Assembly (NCBI RefSeq): GCF_019703515.2
Contig: NC_059388.1
Location: 2,589,479-2,653,478, forward strand
Length of the DNA stretch: 64,000 nucleotides
Reading direction: 5' to 3'
From: Myxocyprinus asiaticus
Taxonomy: Eukaryota > Chordata > Actinopteri > Cypriniformes > Catostomidae
Below, one piece after another: positions 44,075 through 56,199 of this stretch. Each line of letters begins with the position of its first letter. The stretch's first letter is position 1. Made by a program: the position numbers and the translations under genes. The notes beneath the pieces are model-generated. The model did not search any database and was not told the origin of the DNA. It saw only the letters and a list, made by a program, of their open reading frames with translations.

Positions 44075-45240
44075 GATTGTTACAGTGTATGAAGTTTAAT
44101 TCTTGTTTGTCCTTCATAATACATTGTTGTGTTGGGACATTTAGTGTCGGTTTTGGTATTTTTTTATAATACTCTCTGTTTCAGGGTAAAACAAGAAGTT
44201 TGTGGTGTTCCATGCCGGCATCTGTAATGACTGCTCTCTTCAATTGCATCATAGTTATTTAATCCTCAATCTTGCAACACAATCGCCTGTATGTGTTCAG
44301 TTGGTTTATATTCATGTTCATTGTAGTTACTATATTGATGCAAAATGTCTCAGCTAGTAATATGATTTGCTAATTATTGTCCAATGGGCTAGTATTAGCA
44401 ATACGGTGCGTCAGAATCCGTGTATCATTAGTTCATTTCATATTCAATTAGGATTTCAAAATCGGAAAAACAAAAAGACAATGACTTGTTTTTCATAATT
44501 ACGATTTAATGCTCAAGTTAAAAATAGGAAATTGGATAAATAGCCATGTGCGTTTTGATAATTTGATCTCACTAATATATGGCTTGAACCACTTAAGGGT
44601 GGACCTGAAACTCCCCTTTCTTCTGATTGGTCAACTGCACCATCATCTTCCTCAATGCTGTGAGACAGAATAAAAGATCTCTGCTGTTTAATTGTTCAGA
44701 TGAATTTGTCTCAGTTAAAGGTGCACTCCAATACAGTTTTCAGCCTCTTCAGTTTTCTTATTCTTTAGTAAAATAGAAAATACTGAATGATTATTTGCCA
44801 GCTGTATGGAACATTACACTAATTCTGATGCTGGTAGAATGGTACAAGTGCTGTATTAATTATCTGGACATTATTATTAAAGTATGTTTATTTTTTTGTT
44901 TTTAGTTTCACTCAGGACCATGCACAAACATTTTGAGGGGCAGTAGCTCAAACTAAGAAAAAGCCATTGCAGTATAAACACTAGTCCTTTTCCGAGAAAA
45001 ACAGAGTGGTGCACATTGGTAGATCTTAACGGTGCGTAGTGTTTTATCAAACACAAACCCAGTCGGACCACTAGTAGACATGGTAAATTCACGCCTCACA
45101 ATATTTGACAGTTCCATGAGTAATTTTTACAGACCACACCTTCTCCTTGGTGCAGAAGTCAGAGTCTTCACTGTTTAAACTGGCTCCCTCATTGGAGACA
45201 AAGTCATGGTCACAAGAGACACACTACAAAATACCATCAA
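44075..45240. other. Unassigned intronic sequence
   Basis: Between the second Tc1 and inverted repeat arm B. It is AT-rich, with no ORF, repeat pairing or RNA structure recognised. Confidence 0.4.
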
Positions 45241-45405
45241 CATGATTAACAACAGGCTTGACATCTTAGTTTGAGTGATAGTTTGTCAACACAACCTCAA
45301 TATGATTGACAATAGAGTTAGACACCTTATTATGATTGACAGTCATTCGTAGCCATCCATCAGCCATTCATCACATTTTGAGTTTGACATCTGCCAATCA
45401 AAATA
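45241..45405 (-). repeat. Inverted repeat arm B in the tmem19 intron
   Basis: Reverse complement of arm A (36618-36785). Shared blocks on minus include tgattggcagatgtcaaact, gatggatggct, gtcaatcat, aaggtgtctaactctattgt and aactatcactcaaac. It lies about 640 bp inside the intron from the penultimate exon. Between it and the MITE (45406-45850) is A/T-rich sequence with nothing recognised. Confidence 0.85.
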
Positions 45406-45850
45406 ATTTTCAGAGTTAGTACATTATATACTTCATCCCAGCAGTAAAAAAAACAACAAAAAAACAAAAAAACAATTCATTTATTGTAGCTAAACTGCAA
45501 AAACTTAAAAAAACAAATCTTCATGGTTGTGATGTCACAACACATGAACATAATATGACCACCCACAATGATGCCTTTTAGACGATTCATTTTTAGTAAC
45601 ATGGCACACCCAGTCCTGTAATAAGGAGGATAAATTAATTTATTCCTAAACATCAGAAGAATATAAATTACTATTACCATTCCATTTTAATGACTGGTGC
45701 AAAAAACGCTGAAATAAATTGTAAGTTAGGACCTCTGGGAAAAAAAATAAAAAAATAAAATAAAAATAATATGGTATGGTATGGTGTGACACCTTTAGAT
45801 AAAGAATTCTGAAACAAATTAATTTGATGTACATGATTTATCTGTAATAA

Positions 45851-46037
45851 TAAAGAAGTAGTTCACCATTTACTCACCCTCATCTAATTCTAAACCCATA
45901 TAACCTTCTTTCGAGGAAAACAAGTTTAATTTTTGAAGAATAAACTGGCCGCTCTCATGTAAAGAAAGTGAAAGGTGACTGGACCCACTGAACTTCTATT
46001 GAAATAATTTTCTATTTTTGGGTGAACTACCCCTTTA
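45851..46037. mobile_element. hAT-like MITE next to the tmem19 splice donor
   Basis: Left end taaagaagtagttcaccatt and right end ttttgggtgaactacccctt(ta) are inverted relatives. The interior has tttactcaccctcatctaat. This is a very common fish MITE pattern (AAAGGGATAGTTCACCC-type ends). Its right terminus is about nine bases from the donor GTAAGG (46046-46051), so only about 14 intron nucleotides separate exon and element. No clear 8-bp target duplication was seen. Confidence 0.8.
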
Positions 46038-46268
<231 letters not shown>

Positions 46269-46939
46269 TCATTAACCAATTTTATATCAAAAGAGACAAA
46301 GGAGCAACATATATAACTTCAACAATGTTTACAACATTTTAAGAATTTACTTCATTTAAATAAAGCAGGGGTGTTTAGGCTTTGTGATGCCAAGAACCTC
46401 CAAATATGAAGTAAGGGACCCCCTTCCTATTTTATGTATTAAAACCAATTTATACTGTGTGAGAGTAAAAAATTACATGTGATAATATAAAGACAACATG
46501 TTGCTTGCAATATTTACTAAGTGTATTTCTCATTGTACTAAGACATATTAAATTATTAAAATATTATCTGGAAAATATTTACTTTTGACAGTATATCTTT
46601 TTTTCTGCTTACTACTAATAAAAACAATAAAAATAGATATAGCCTCAAGCGGCAATTATCAGGGTCCAAGCACCTGTGAAGAGACAACTAAACAAGACGA
46701 ACTTGACAGCAGTGATACTGTGAATGCTGTGGATACAGTTGTTTTGGAGTCAAAGTTAAACATTTTTGATCACTGTAGCACAATTAGGATTTTCTTAAGT
46801 TATAGCACCACCTAGCATTGTAAATTGATAAAATTTAAAATGCTCTGTTGTCCATGTGTACTAAGTTTTGTTAAGTTTGGATATTGCGCTCACTAGATAG
46901 AGGCCAATTAGTCATTAGGGCCACACCCAAAAACATATT

Positions 46940-48202
46940 GGGCTCTATTTCCATGACCGCACTAAGTGCAGCGCTACGTGCAATGACCGTGAGCTGCTAC
47001 TTAACCAATTTTCGTGAGAGCACTAATTCTAATTGCAATTTTCATGCCAGCACAAAGCGCAAGTGGGTGGGAGTTTTTGCGCTACCTGTGGGTGTATGTG
47101 CACAAACTGGGGGTGTATTCTCTGTAAATGAAGTGACGCAAAGCGCGATTTGCTATTTTCCTGAGGTCATTGCGCTAGGACGATTCAGAAGCACCTCTAT
47201 TCTCAGCGCAAATTCTAAACTCAGTTCCTGCATTTGCAGTTTAGAGATTGCACCAGCAGGTGGTAATAAAGTTAATTTACAAATTCTGAAAGTACAGAAC
47301 ATTAAATAATAGAATCAGAATCAGAATGAACTTTATTGCCAAGTATGCTTACACATACAAGGAATCTGTCTTGGTGACAGGAGCTTCCAGTGTACAACAA
47401 TACAAAAACAGCAGCAAGATATAGATAATAATAAAAAATAAAAAATAATTATACACATACGTACATACACACACATACACATGGGTAGTGCAAATCTAAT
47501 ACAATCTGTTATGTACAGTGTAAATACAAATCAAATAATGTCCCTGACAATCACTGTTGTAGTGGTTTTATGGAACAAAAATGTATGAGAATTGTGTTAA
47601 ACTTTCTATAGGTTATGATTTTTTTGTTTTGTTTTTTGTAACTATTATTAATATTATGTTAAGGCTATATTTACAGTAATTTTCCACTTGCTGTCTTAGA
47701 GTGATTTTGGATTTTTTTTGACAACTTCGTAATTTTTATTATATTTTCGTTTCATTTAAAGTGTATCTTGAACTTAGAAATATTTTTGGCTTAATTTTTT
47801 CGTGTTTCAATAAATGAATTACATTTTTCAAATCAAAATTGACCGGTAGAAATGAAGTGTGTGCAAAAATCCCTCGATCCACAGCCTAGCCTGGAAGGTC
47901 GATACAATCACTGTTAAGCCTTGACTTGTCTATCAGTACATGAAAATGATTAATAATTCTTACATTCTCTATAATTTAATGGATCCTACATACAAATACT
48001 GACGAGAACCACATTTCCCATGGGTATAAAAGGAGCATGTCACTGTCATAGAAATATGCCTGGCATTCAACAAGGACTGGAAGTCCAAACATTCCATAAG
48101 TCCATATTTCTATTTTTCTAATTCATTGTATGCAGTCCATTTACACAATCAGCTTTTCATAAATGTGCTGTCTTTACGCTCAGTGCTCTTAAAATAGGGC
48201 CC
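46940..48202. mobile_element. Harbinger-like non-autonomous element
   Basis: Left end gggctctatttccatgaccg and right end (complement) GGGCCCTATTTTAAGAGCAC form an inverted pair of the GGGCYCTATTTT type. Subterminal sequence is rich in gcgc/agcgca words (aaagcgcaagtg; acgcaaagcgcgat). No transposase is seen. A clear 3-bp target duplication was not found. A LINE 3' end (47312-47540) is nested inside. 47541-48130 is AT-rich with nothing else recognised. Confidence 0.5.
47312..47540 (-). mobile_element. LINE 3' end with GATTCT tail
   Basis: Minus strand reads AAGCATACTTGGCAATAAAG followed by TTCATTCTGATTCTGATTC, a LINE 3' terminus with a hexamer tail (47312-47330), plus about 200 bp of AT/AC-rich 3' UTR (cacatacgtacatacacaca). 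No coding part remains. The layout parallels the L2-type element at 1179. Confidence 0.65.
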
Positions 48203-48530
48203 CTAAGCTTATATCTTCCGATCTCATTTTTTTTAAGTCATGAAAGTCTGTATATGATGTATACCAAATTTTGTGTGAATCAGACAAACAGCCTAGAATG
48301 AGTTTGACAAAGTAGGTTTTTCAACAACAACAAAAAGCATAGTGATAGAAAATAAAATGCATTTTGCATATCAAAATCCACATGACGTATTGATTTGGGG
48401 GCACTGAAGGATTCAGAGGAAACAGAAATTTTTATTCCAGCCCTTACATTTCCGAAGTTTGCAAAAATGCAAATTAGCTTATTATAGCGCCACCTTGTGG
48501 TCGATTCTCACAATATTTGGTATACAGCAG

Positions 48531-50227
48531 ACATGGGCAACTTACAGCCCGTGGGCTGGATACGGCCTTCCACATGGTTTGATCTGGCTCCTTTATCGTA
48601 AAAGCATTTTTCATTGGATATTTAAGTTATCTTGCATTGGGACCTAACACGCCTCCACAAGCGTTTAACGTACTCAGGATTGCCAGATAATAGATGCAAA
48701 TCCCCCAATTAGAGATTTATACTTGCACAAGTTGGAAATACTCCACCTAATGTTATACTTATTTTTTGCAATCCGGCAACCATGCATGGCTTTCTAGCTC
48801 TCGCTTTCGATCTCTAGTGTGATATTCTGCTCAAGGAAAAGTTCTTTAGGCTGCTTGTACTGTTTGGTACTACTAAGTTTCCAAGCAAACCTTCTCAGTG
48901 TTGAACTTGAATAAAATCTAAACATAGATCTTGGCATCATTGACACACAGAGTGGTAATCATTGACACGCGAGCAAAAGCAAGCGAGAGACGAATATGTA
49001 TTTTTTATTTGTGCAATTTAGAAATGTTGAAGTCCCTAGTCACACCTGTATTTCAATTTAACTCTTGCAGTAATCATTTATCATAGTCATGCAACAGTTA
49101 TTCAGTTGTGTGCTGAATGTAAAGCAAACCATAGGCATACAAACTACTGACGAGACACGCATCATGACCCTTTTAGCACGTAATTGGGTAATGTTTTGAG
49201 AAAACTGGCCCGCTTTGGGACAAACATTAAAAGTTCTATAATTTTGTATTTTTTTATTATTATTATTATTAATATTAAAACAGGTCACTGATGTAGAAAG
49301 TGTTAAATTGAATAATAATTACCAGGGAAGTAGAGAAAAAGAAATAGAAATAATAATAAATACAAATAATTAATAATTATGCTCAGCCTTTATTTGTTTT
49401 TTATTTTTTTATTTTATGAAATAATTGTAGAAAAGTATCTACCTTTGTAGAGCAATACAGTACTTAATGGGAATAGTCCCATTAGTCACATATGCACTTC
49501 AGAAAATTGAGTACACAACTATTTCTGGGTTTAAAAGGTACAAGAACCAAATCAATGTGGAACATTGTATCTCAAAAGCACTACTTTTGCACTACTTAAA
49601 GCCCAATGTGGCTCCTGTATCAAAATAGTTCCCCACAGTCCTACAGTCTAATTTTGGCGCCCTGTAAGTGGATGCCAAATTTCATAATGTTCAGCTGTTC
49701 TCAACACAAGTTATTAGCTGCTGAAATTTTATTGGCTGCTAACGGGCATTTTTGTTTATTTGTCGAATCGTTATTTTAAGAATACGTTAGCACTAGAACC
49801 AAAGAAGATGCATATTTAATTTGAACTATGGCGTTTTTCTTGGGGAAGCCTTACATTCATTAAATAAACTATAACCTAAACCATTGTTATCTTTGTTTCA
49901 AAGAGGATTTTATAATTATTGTGAGTCTCTAAAATATTACGACAGGAGAGAATACTTTCCTGCACATAGCTGTAGCTTGCAAGATTTGTTATTTGAAAAT
50001 CTAAGTTTGGTCTACCGGCAATGTATATACCTGAAGAAGTGTGGCTGTGTACGTAAATATAATGATTTTTGTGAGCTCCACCGGTGTGGGACGTTCTCCT
50101 TTCTATACATTTAACTGTGTTCTAAGCACCTGCCTGCTACAATCCAGGTGTCTGAGTCATGTTTATTTGTTCTCTAAATAAAAAAATAAATTAAAAAAAT
50201 GGGGCTTTGTTGTTGTTGTTGTTGTTA
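48531..50227. other. Unassigned sequence with a hAT-end-like fragment
   Basis: 48527-48600 (acatgggcaacttacagccc; gctggatacggccttcc) resembles one end of a dispersed hAT-type repeat. An open stretch at 49884-50114 (QDLLFENLSLVYRQCIYLKK) followed by AATAAA-rich sequence at 50175-50190 is not recognisable. (TTA)n lies near 49256-49275 and (TTG)n at 50206-50227. Confidence 0.3.
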
Positions 50228-50500
50228 TACAGTGCACTGAAAAGTACTCGGCCCCCTGTGCAGTTTTCACAATTGTTTGTGTCAGATTTCAAATTTAGAA
50301 TATATTGAAGTATGACTTTTTCTCCCCAGCTGGTACATACACTGCCTGAACAAATAAAGTTACCATTTGGATTAACATAAGCAGATACAGTTGTGCTGAA
50401 AAGTTTGCATACCCTGGCAGAAATTGTGAAATTTTGGCATTGATTTTGAAAATATGACTGATCATGCAAAAAAAAATTTTTATTTAAGAAAGCAATCATT
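50228..50500. mobile_element. Cluster of three Tc1-type terminal fragments
   Basis: Three different Tc1-like ends lie in a row, each preceded by TA. They are cagtgcactgaaaagtactc (50231), cactgcctgaacaaataaag (about 50341) and cagttgtgctgaaaagtttg (about 50390). The last matches the terminal 100 bp of the Tc1 at 41235-42822 (inverted). None has a partner end nearby, so these are solo ends left by deletions or nested insertions. 50501-51185 to the right is unassigned, apart from a repeat-like patch at 50985-51060 (ggcattgtttgccctc). Confidence 0.65.
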
Positions 50501-51189
50501 TTGATCAAATTAAGATCGTATTTGTAACGCGAGTAACAACAGAACAGAAACTATGATTGAATTACTAATAAATAAAGAGTAACTCCTTGAATCACATCAT
50601 AGCAGGAAAACGGAACATATTCTGACTTTTGTTATAAAAGTCACACCCAAAACTGATTGTGCTTTGCAGTGACACTGAATGGACATCAAAAAATAAAAAT
50701 ACAAGGGCAATGAAAGTAACAAGCTCTTACCAAGTATAATATTTGTTACATTACTGCATGGTCAGAAATTAACTTTTCCATAAAAGCCCTATTATTTAAT
50801 TTTCAGGGGAAGGTTTATGTGTGCAATTTTCTAAACATATAAAAATGTACTATATCATTCTTTTTTTCAAAACATATTTTATGTGATACTGTGTAATGCT
50901 ACTCTTAAAGTAGAATTTTAAGAACTATATCAGATGGAATAAATAATAAAAATAATAATACTAATAATAAAAAACAGAAACCAGGGCATTGTTTGCCCTC
51001 ACGTTGTGAACTTGAGGGCATTTTTTGCCAATTTTGGCCCTCTTTAATTTATGACCCTGCATCACTATTCTATTATAAGCATTCTTGGTGAGAGAAATAT
51101 CCTTTAATAACACAAAATGTGATTAAAACTTGCATAATATTAAGCATAACATATAAAGATGATGCAATAGTGGCATTTAGCCTTTTTTA

Positions 51190-51305
51190 GGGCCCAAGCA
51201 CTGAAAGTAAGGAGGGCCTATTGGATTTTTAGGGCCCAAGTACTGAAAGTAAGGAGGTCCCATTGTTCTTCTAAGGATTATAAGGGCCCAAGCACTGAAA
51301 GTGCG
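51190..51305. repeat. Three short tandem GGGCCCAAGCACTGAAAGT units
   Basis: The word agggcccaag(c/t)actgaaagt occurs at about 51192, 51230 and 51287, each followed by a G-rich block. The isolated relative at 722-768 shows it is a mobile or dispersed sequence. It heads copy C of the dispersed repeat. Confidence 0.75.
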
Positions 51306-51996
51306 GGGTAGTTTTAACATGCGTAAAAACTCTTGAAATTTTGCACACACATCAGAGTCGTTGGCCATTAGGGCTGGGCAAAGTAGCAGGGGGGCTCTGT
51401 AGCACCTCTATTTTCACCTACCAAACTTGGTACATATATAGTTCTCATCAAGCCGAACAACTTTCATACTACAGTCATTAGCTCCGCCCAACGGGAAGTC
51501 GATCATTTTGGATTTTCTTAAAATCGCAGACTTTGAACTTTTAAATCCTCCTCCTAGGGAACTAAAATGACTGGCACCAAATTTGTGCAACATCATGCCT
51601 AGACATTGTAGATACTAAATTGGGCACGGATTTTTTATATTTTGAACTGTGTCGCCATGGTGAAACAATAAATTTATGGCGAAAAATGGGAAACAGGAAG
51701 TACCTTATATCATCTGTGTCCAATGCGTGATTTTGATGATAATTCAGCTGTATGTTTGGTAATGGGGGCTGATCACATTGATATGGCTATTACGGGTCAC
51801 GGTAATAGCGCCACCAACTGGCAGCAGGAAGTATGACACATTTAACAGACTTTAAAATAGTCCACTTATATTTACCCAAATTGCTTCAAAATTGTTTCGA
51901 ATAATGTCAAATGCCAAATGCATGTGCCCATCTTGCATTGTTTTCCGAAAGCCATCGGGTGGAAATTGACCTATCCTCGCTGCTTGCAGCTATATT
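51300..51996. repeat. Cypriniform dispersed repeat, copy C
   Basis: Same order as copies A and B: gcgtaaaaactcttgaaatt, gttggccattagggctgggc, cttggtacatatatagttct (the empty site of the Tc1 in copy A), tagcgccaccaactggcagc and gctgcttgcagctatattta. It is uninterrupted, so it serves as a reference for copy A. Confidence 0.75.
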
Positions 51997-52014
51997 TAAT
52001 TATTATTATTACAA

Positions 52015-52081
52015 CTGTGTGGCTCGCAACACCTTTATTTTTGCATCTGGGCCCCAGCAGAAAAAGTTTGGACACCCCTGT
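52015..52081 (-). mobile_element. hAT-type terminal fragment
   Basis: On minus the end reads CAGGGGTGTCCAAACTTTTT, then CTGCTGGGGCCCAGATGC, a typical hAT terminus. Only about 65 bp are present and the partner end is not seen. Confidence 0.45.
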
Positions 52082-52131
52082 GATAGAGAGATTCAATTGA
52101 AACCCCACACATAAGCGTAATGAAATATATA

Positions 52132-52554
52132 CACCGATCAGCCGTAACATTAAACGACCTGCCTAATATTGTGTAGGTCCCCCTCATGCCGCCAAAACCA
52201 GGCCAACCCACATCTCAGAATAGCATTCTGTGATGTTATTCTTCTCTCCACAATTGTACAGAGCGGTTATCCGAGTTACCGTAGACTTTGTCAGTTCGAA
52301 CCAGTCTGGCCATTCTCTGTTGACCTCTCTCATCAACAAGTCATTTCCATCCACAGAACTGCCGCTCACTGGATGTTTTTTGTTGTTGGCACAATTCAGG
52401 GTAAATTCTAGAGACTGTTGTGCGTGAAAACCCCAGGAGATCAGCAGTTACAGAAAAACTCAAACCAGCCCATCTCGCACCAGCTGATTTGGCGGCACGA
52501 GGAGGACCTACTCAATGTTAGGCAGGTGGTTTTAATCTTGTGGCTGATCAGTGT
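52132..52554 (+). mobile_element. ACACCGATCAGCC-type MITE, both ends present
   Basis: Left end caccgatcagccgtaacatt and right end (complement) CACTGATCAGCCACAAGATT are flanked by TA. The body matches 13644-14005 and 59063-59395. It is a non-autonomous relative of the transposase-bearing element at 57833-59020, which shares the same left terminus. ORFs across it are repeat shadows. Confidence 0.88.
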
Positions 52555-52559
52555 ATGTG

Positions 52560-54254
52560 CTTATTTTGTTGTTTTTAAATGATAAGTCTTTAAAGTTCCA
52601 GCGGTTGGTGTGAAGTAGTGAAAGCTCATGTGGATTGATAGCTCAGGGGCTGTGTGCTCATGTCTTGTATCAACTACAGAATACTGCCAGAACAGTTAAA
52701 AACCCACTTTTCTTTTCTATTATCTGTCTGAATACATGTAGAAAGTAAAATACATCTAGCAGATTCACAAAAAGCCATTTTCCTCCATTTTGACACTGTG
52801 TCTTGTAAGATTGGTCATTTGTTCTTATTATACTGTATATAATTTATACGTGATATTTAATCTTATATTTGTGATCAAGACTGTTTTAAAGGTAAAATCA
52901 TAGGTGGTACAGTCGCATAGTGCGACAGCGTTTATGATTCAACTTAATGACATTATACAGTACAATAGCGTGAGTGTAGTTCACAACAGTGTGAAACATT
53001 ATTGCTTTTTGTCACATTGTATTGTGCACGCTGCAGCCGAGCAAACCGAGACAAATAGCCCCGCGACATGTAAATAATGTACATGACATGACTTTGGAAG
53101 ATTTTGTTCTCCTTGCTCCACTTTATCTCCAAATGTTCTACAGATGCTGGTGTGGTGGCCGTTTTCTTTTCATCATGCCTGCTGCCATATTGCCCTGTGA
53201 TAGCAGGGTTTCCCTCTACGTCATTCTCTGGTATTATGATGTTACGGTTTAACTGGGCCTGCATTCGGAATAAACTTACTACATGATGTTGGCATTTCTG
53301 TACAGATGGTATAATTAACTAGAACGGCAGAAGGACGCAAGAAAAAAAAAACTCACTGAGGCGGGAGATTCGATCTTATTCATCCACAATATGATCAGTG
53401 CAACATTACAGAGCATTATCAGTTTGAGCTAGTAGGCGGTGATAACAGTCGTGAGCATATTTGTATTCAAATTAGGTTTCTTTATTTGTGTGAAATTGTG
53501 CACATTATTCAGCAATGTGTCCATGTTAACTTGTGCCTCACATTCACAATATGATGGTCTTGTCAGATTATGATATTGTATGACATCTGAATGTCTTTTT
53601 CTCATCAAAACACTGCTCCTAAATATTATGCAACATTTTAAAATCAATCAGTAATTGAATGAACAACAAACTGTCAGAATTAATAAAGCCCTACTGAGTT
53701 TGTTATTAGTGTGGACATGCTCATTAAGCCTAGGTCTAAATTGTGACATTAATGTAAGCCAACATCATAAAATAAAAAAAACAAGTAGCCAAAATTACCC
53801 ATTGTTGCCCATTGACTGGGATTCCCTAGCGCATTTGAGCACAAACGCGGACATGAGGGACAGTAGTCTATTTTAAATTTGATGTTTTCTGGTGATTCGT
53901 TTGGACAGTTCATATAAATTAACCATAAAAAAAAAAACTGATTCTCGAAGTCAACTTCGCTTCTTTTTTTAATAAAATATTTCGGTAACTGCAGCTGTTC
54001 TTCAATATATTTTCAACTCAATTATACAAAATTGTGTGCTTTATTTATTTATTTATTTTTTTCAAAGTATGTTACTAGTCTAATCGATCATGTTTGATCC
54101 TGCCTGACAACATGTGAGTCCCTGCCCCTGCACCTTTTTCAGCTTAAACAAAAGATATAAACACCTCCTTCCCCAGTAGAGTTAAGGTGTGATTCGCTGA
54201 AGCTCTGTGTTTCTCGATGTGCTTAAAAAGTGTTAAAAGGTTTCAATAAAGTCC
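52560..54254. other. Unassigned sequence
   Basis: No gene recognised. A minus-strand open stretch at 52953-53264 (TPASVEHLEIKWSKENKIFQ) shows no known domain. A TATA-like aaaagatataaac (about 54147) upstream of AATAAA (54245) could belong to a decayed LTR, but no ends were found. Confidence 0.3.
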
Positions 54255-54257
54255 TTA

Positions 54258-54335
54258 GGAATCGAACTCAGGTTAAAAAGGCAGAGGATTACTGGTGTTA
54301 CACCCCACACCACTGAAGCAACACTTACAACGCAG
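54258..54335 (-). other. tRNA-like sequence (possible SINE head or tRNA pseudogene)
   Basis: Minus strand contains TTGCTTCAGTGGTGTGG (A-box-like) and, about 40 nt later, TGAGTTCGATTCCTAAGG (B-box-like), the spacing of a Pol III internal promoter. A full cloverleaf could not be drawn by eye, since the acceptor stem does not pair well, so a functional tRNA is unlikely. Confidence 0.3.
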
Positions 54336-54723
54336 GTTGTCGTAGCTTTCTATGTTGCCAATAGACTATTGGGTTTACATCTGAGTGCAAAGTGTCACTC
54401 TGAAACATAATCAATAATGAAGATAATGAATAACAAAGCACATAACCTACAGTTTTGAATTGCATAGCATTTCTGGCTATTACATGTAGCCTAGCATAAA
54501 ACTCAAATGAATTTATTGGGACATTTATTATACATTATTATATATAATGTGGTCACAATATTTCCAGTCTAATTCATGTAATGGAAAATTGTGATTCTTA
54601 TTAAAATATTTTACAATATTTTATTTGATGATTATTCTGCTCCCATAAAGAATCATTCTTTTCATTTTTTCCTTTCGTTTTTATTGTCAGGAGAATATAA
54701 CATAAAATGAAACAATGGTATAC

Positions 54724-54937
54724 TGTGACGAGGAGGGCGTGGCCGGGCCGTGAGGATGCACGCCTGGCACTGAGTTGCCCCAATCAGCGGGAGAGAGAGA
54801 TAAGGAGGAGCCAGAGACACCAGAGAGAGAGAGCGAGATGCACAAAGCTGTTGTATTTTGTTTATTAAAAGTCTTTTTGGTCGATAACCCGGTTCCCGCT
54901 TCCTCCTTTCCGATAAACAAGAGGCTTGTCTGCCACA
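54724..54937. mobile_element. Probable solo LTR (214 bp)
   Basis: Begins TGTGACGAGGAGGGCGTGGC and ends TTGTCTGCCACA, the TG...CA boundaries of an LTR. Flanks are TATAC on the left and TATTC on the right, a 5-bp duplication with one mismatch. An ATTAAA-type poly(A) signal occurs at about 54863 (gtttattaaaagtc). A GA-rich tract lies at 54790-54838. No internal retrotransposon sequence is adjacent. Confidence 0.55.
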
Positions 54938-55624
54938 TATTCATATAAACTCATTAATTCACATTTGATAATCCTGTTTAAAAATAGAAAATATGAGCTA
55001 GCCTATTGGCACATTAAAAGTCTTGACAGTTTTTGGAAGATGCAGTTGTTTGAATATGCTGCCTAATGATGCTCGCTCATAACATCTGTGTATATGTATA
55101 AAAATACTCACAAATGCTAATTCTCTCTAATAAAATGTGAATGAATAAATGCAAACACAATTACTCTCTGATGCATGGGCGTCCTCATGAAAGCTGAACG
55201 CAGGAAAGTGTTTATCATGCATTTCCATTGCAACATCCCCCAGCAATTCAATGTTGTGGTGTTTTTACATTTGTTGTTCTTCTCCCTCTTTTTCAACTCT
55301 TTTATGGCGGTTGGCAAAACAAGCTTAACTTGTCCTTAGCGCCTCAAACTGAATGATTGTTATGTTGGGAGAAAGAGCTTTGAGGCATTCAGCTTTGGCC
55401 TGTTGAAATTCTATGGTTATAGTGCCCCTTAGCGGTTTAGAGCTACCAATAACTCATTCACGTGGCGATCGCGGCGGTAGAAAGCCTACTCTGGTTGACT
55501 ACCAACTGTATAACCAACGTCTTTTCTGGAAGTTCTGAAACTTCCATCAAAATCACAGACCCAGAAATGCCTTCATATCAAAATACAAATTTGATTTAAA
55601 ATAAAAGCTTGACTTTGAAATGTT
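54938..55624. other. Unassigned sequence
   Basis: No gene, repeat pair or RNA recognised. A short ORF at 55117-55317 on minus has no known features. Confidence 0.4.
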
Positions 55625-55790
55625 GGTGCCAGATGGGCTGGTTTGAGTATTTCTTTAACTGCTGATCTCCTGGGATTTTCAAACACAACAGTCTCTAGAA
55701 TTTACTCAGAATGGTGCCAAAAACAAAAAAACATCCAGTGAGGGGCTATTCTGCGGATGGAAATGCCTTATTGGTGAGAGGTCAACAATA
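55625..55790 (-). mobile_element. Fragment of the ACACCGATCAGCC-type MITE, inverted
   Basis: ggtgccagatgggctggttt, then tagaatttactcagaatggt and catccagtgaggggc are the reverse complement of the middle of the MITE (compare 59240-59370). Neither terminus is present. Confidence 0.8.
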
Positions 55791-55892
55791 ATACTAACTC
55801 AGTAGCAATGATTCCATTTCTTTTGATTAAAGTTTGGTTTAATTTGATTAGACAAAATTTTGATGAAAAAATGTATTAAACTGTAAATCATA

Positions 55893-55928
<36 letters not shown>
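55893..55928. repeat. (TAA)n microsatellite
   Basis: About twelve ATA/TAA trinucleotides. Sequence between 55791 and 56200 is otherwise AT-rich and unassigned. Confidence 0.95.
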
Positions 55929-55930
<2 letters not shown>

Positions 55931-56199
55931 GAAAAACGTGGAATTTTAAATAGAATTTAGAAAAAATAAAACTGATTTCATAGGGTCCTACTTAAATTAG
56001 AAGCAATGTTTATTTAATTGAGAAACATGCAATTGTTTTAATTAATTATTTACATTGAAATTTAACATTTTAATAGGCTAAAGCAGTGCGTTCAATATCG
56101 TATTACCTATTGTTTCTGTGGTACTGAAATAGGTATCGAGAATTGAAAAATGTTACTGGTATTGGTACCGACTACTGCATTTATGGTATCATGACAACA

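Larger units (their letters stand above)
46639..48530. repeat. Dispersed repeat (ATATAGC..GCAATTA / TAGCGCCACC type), split
   Basis: Left part 46639-46938 begins atatagcctcaagcggcaat, then gggtccaagcac and a ttatagcaccacctag block. The right part at 48204-48530 ends near ttatagcgccaccttgtggt. The same terminal motif occurs at 56682 and inverted at 7480, 8280 and 51985. A Harbinger-like element lies between the two parts. Sequence between 46262 and 46638 includes ggtgtttaggctttgtgatg, a fish-repeat-like word, and is otherwise unassigned. Confidence 0.5.

Noticed and set aside
49884..50114. Plus ORF followed by AATAAA-rich sequence, resembling the 3' end of a processed gene
   Set aside because: No similarity recognised and no poly(A) tail with target duplication found.
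51177..51368. Minus ORF with repeated GPPYFQ..LGPK motif
   Set aside because: The protein repeat simply reflects the tandem GGGCCCAAGCACTGAAAG DNA units. Not a gene.
52953..53264. Minus ORF with TPASVEHLEIKWSKENK as a possible domesticated transposon protein
   Set aside because: No catalytic motif, no conserved cysteines and no flanking inverted repeats were seen.
54258..54335. Functional tRNA gene
   Set aside because: A-box and B-box words are present, but no convincing acceptor or anticodon stem pairs, so it is listed only as tRNA-like.
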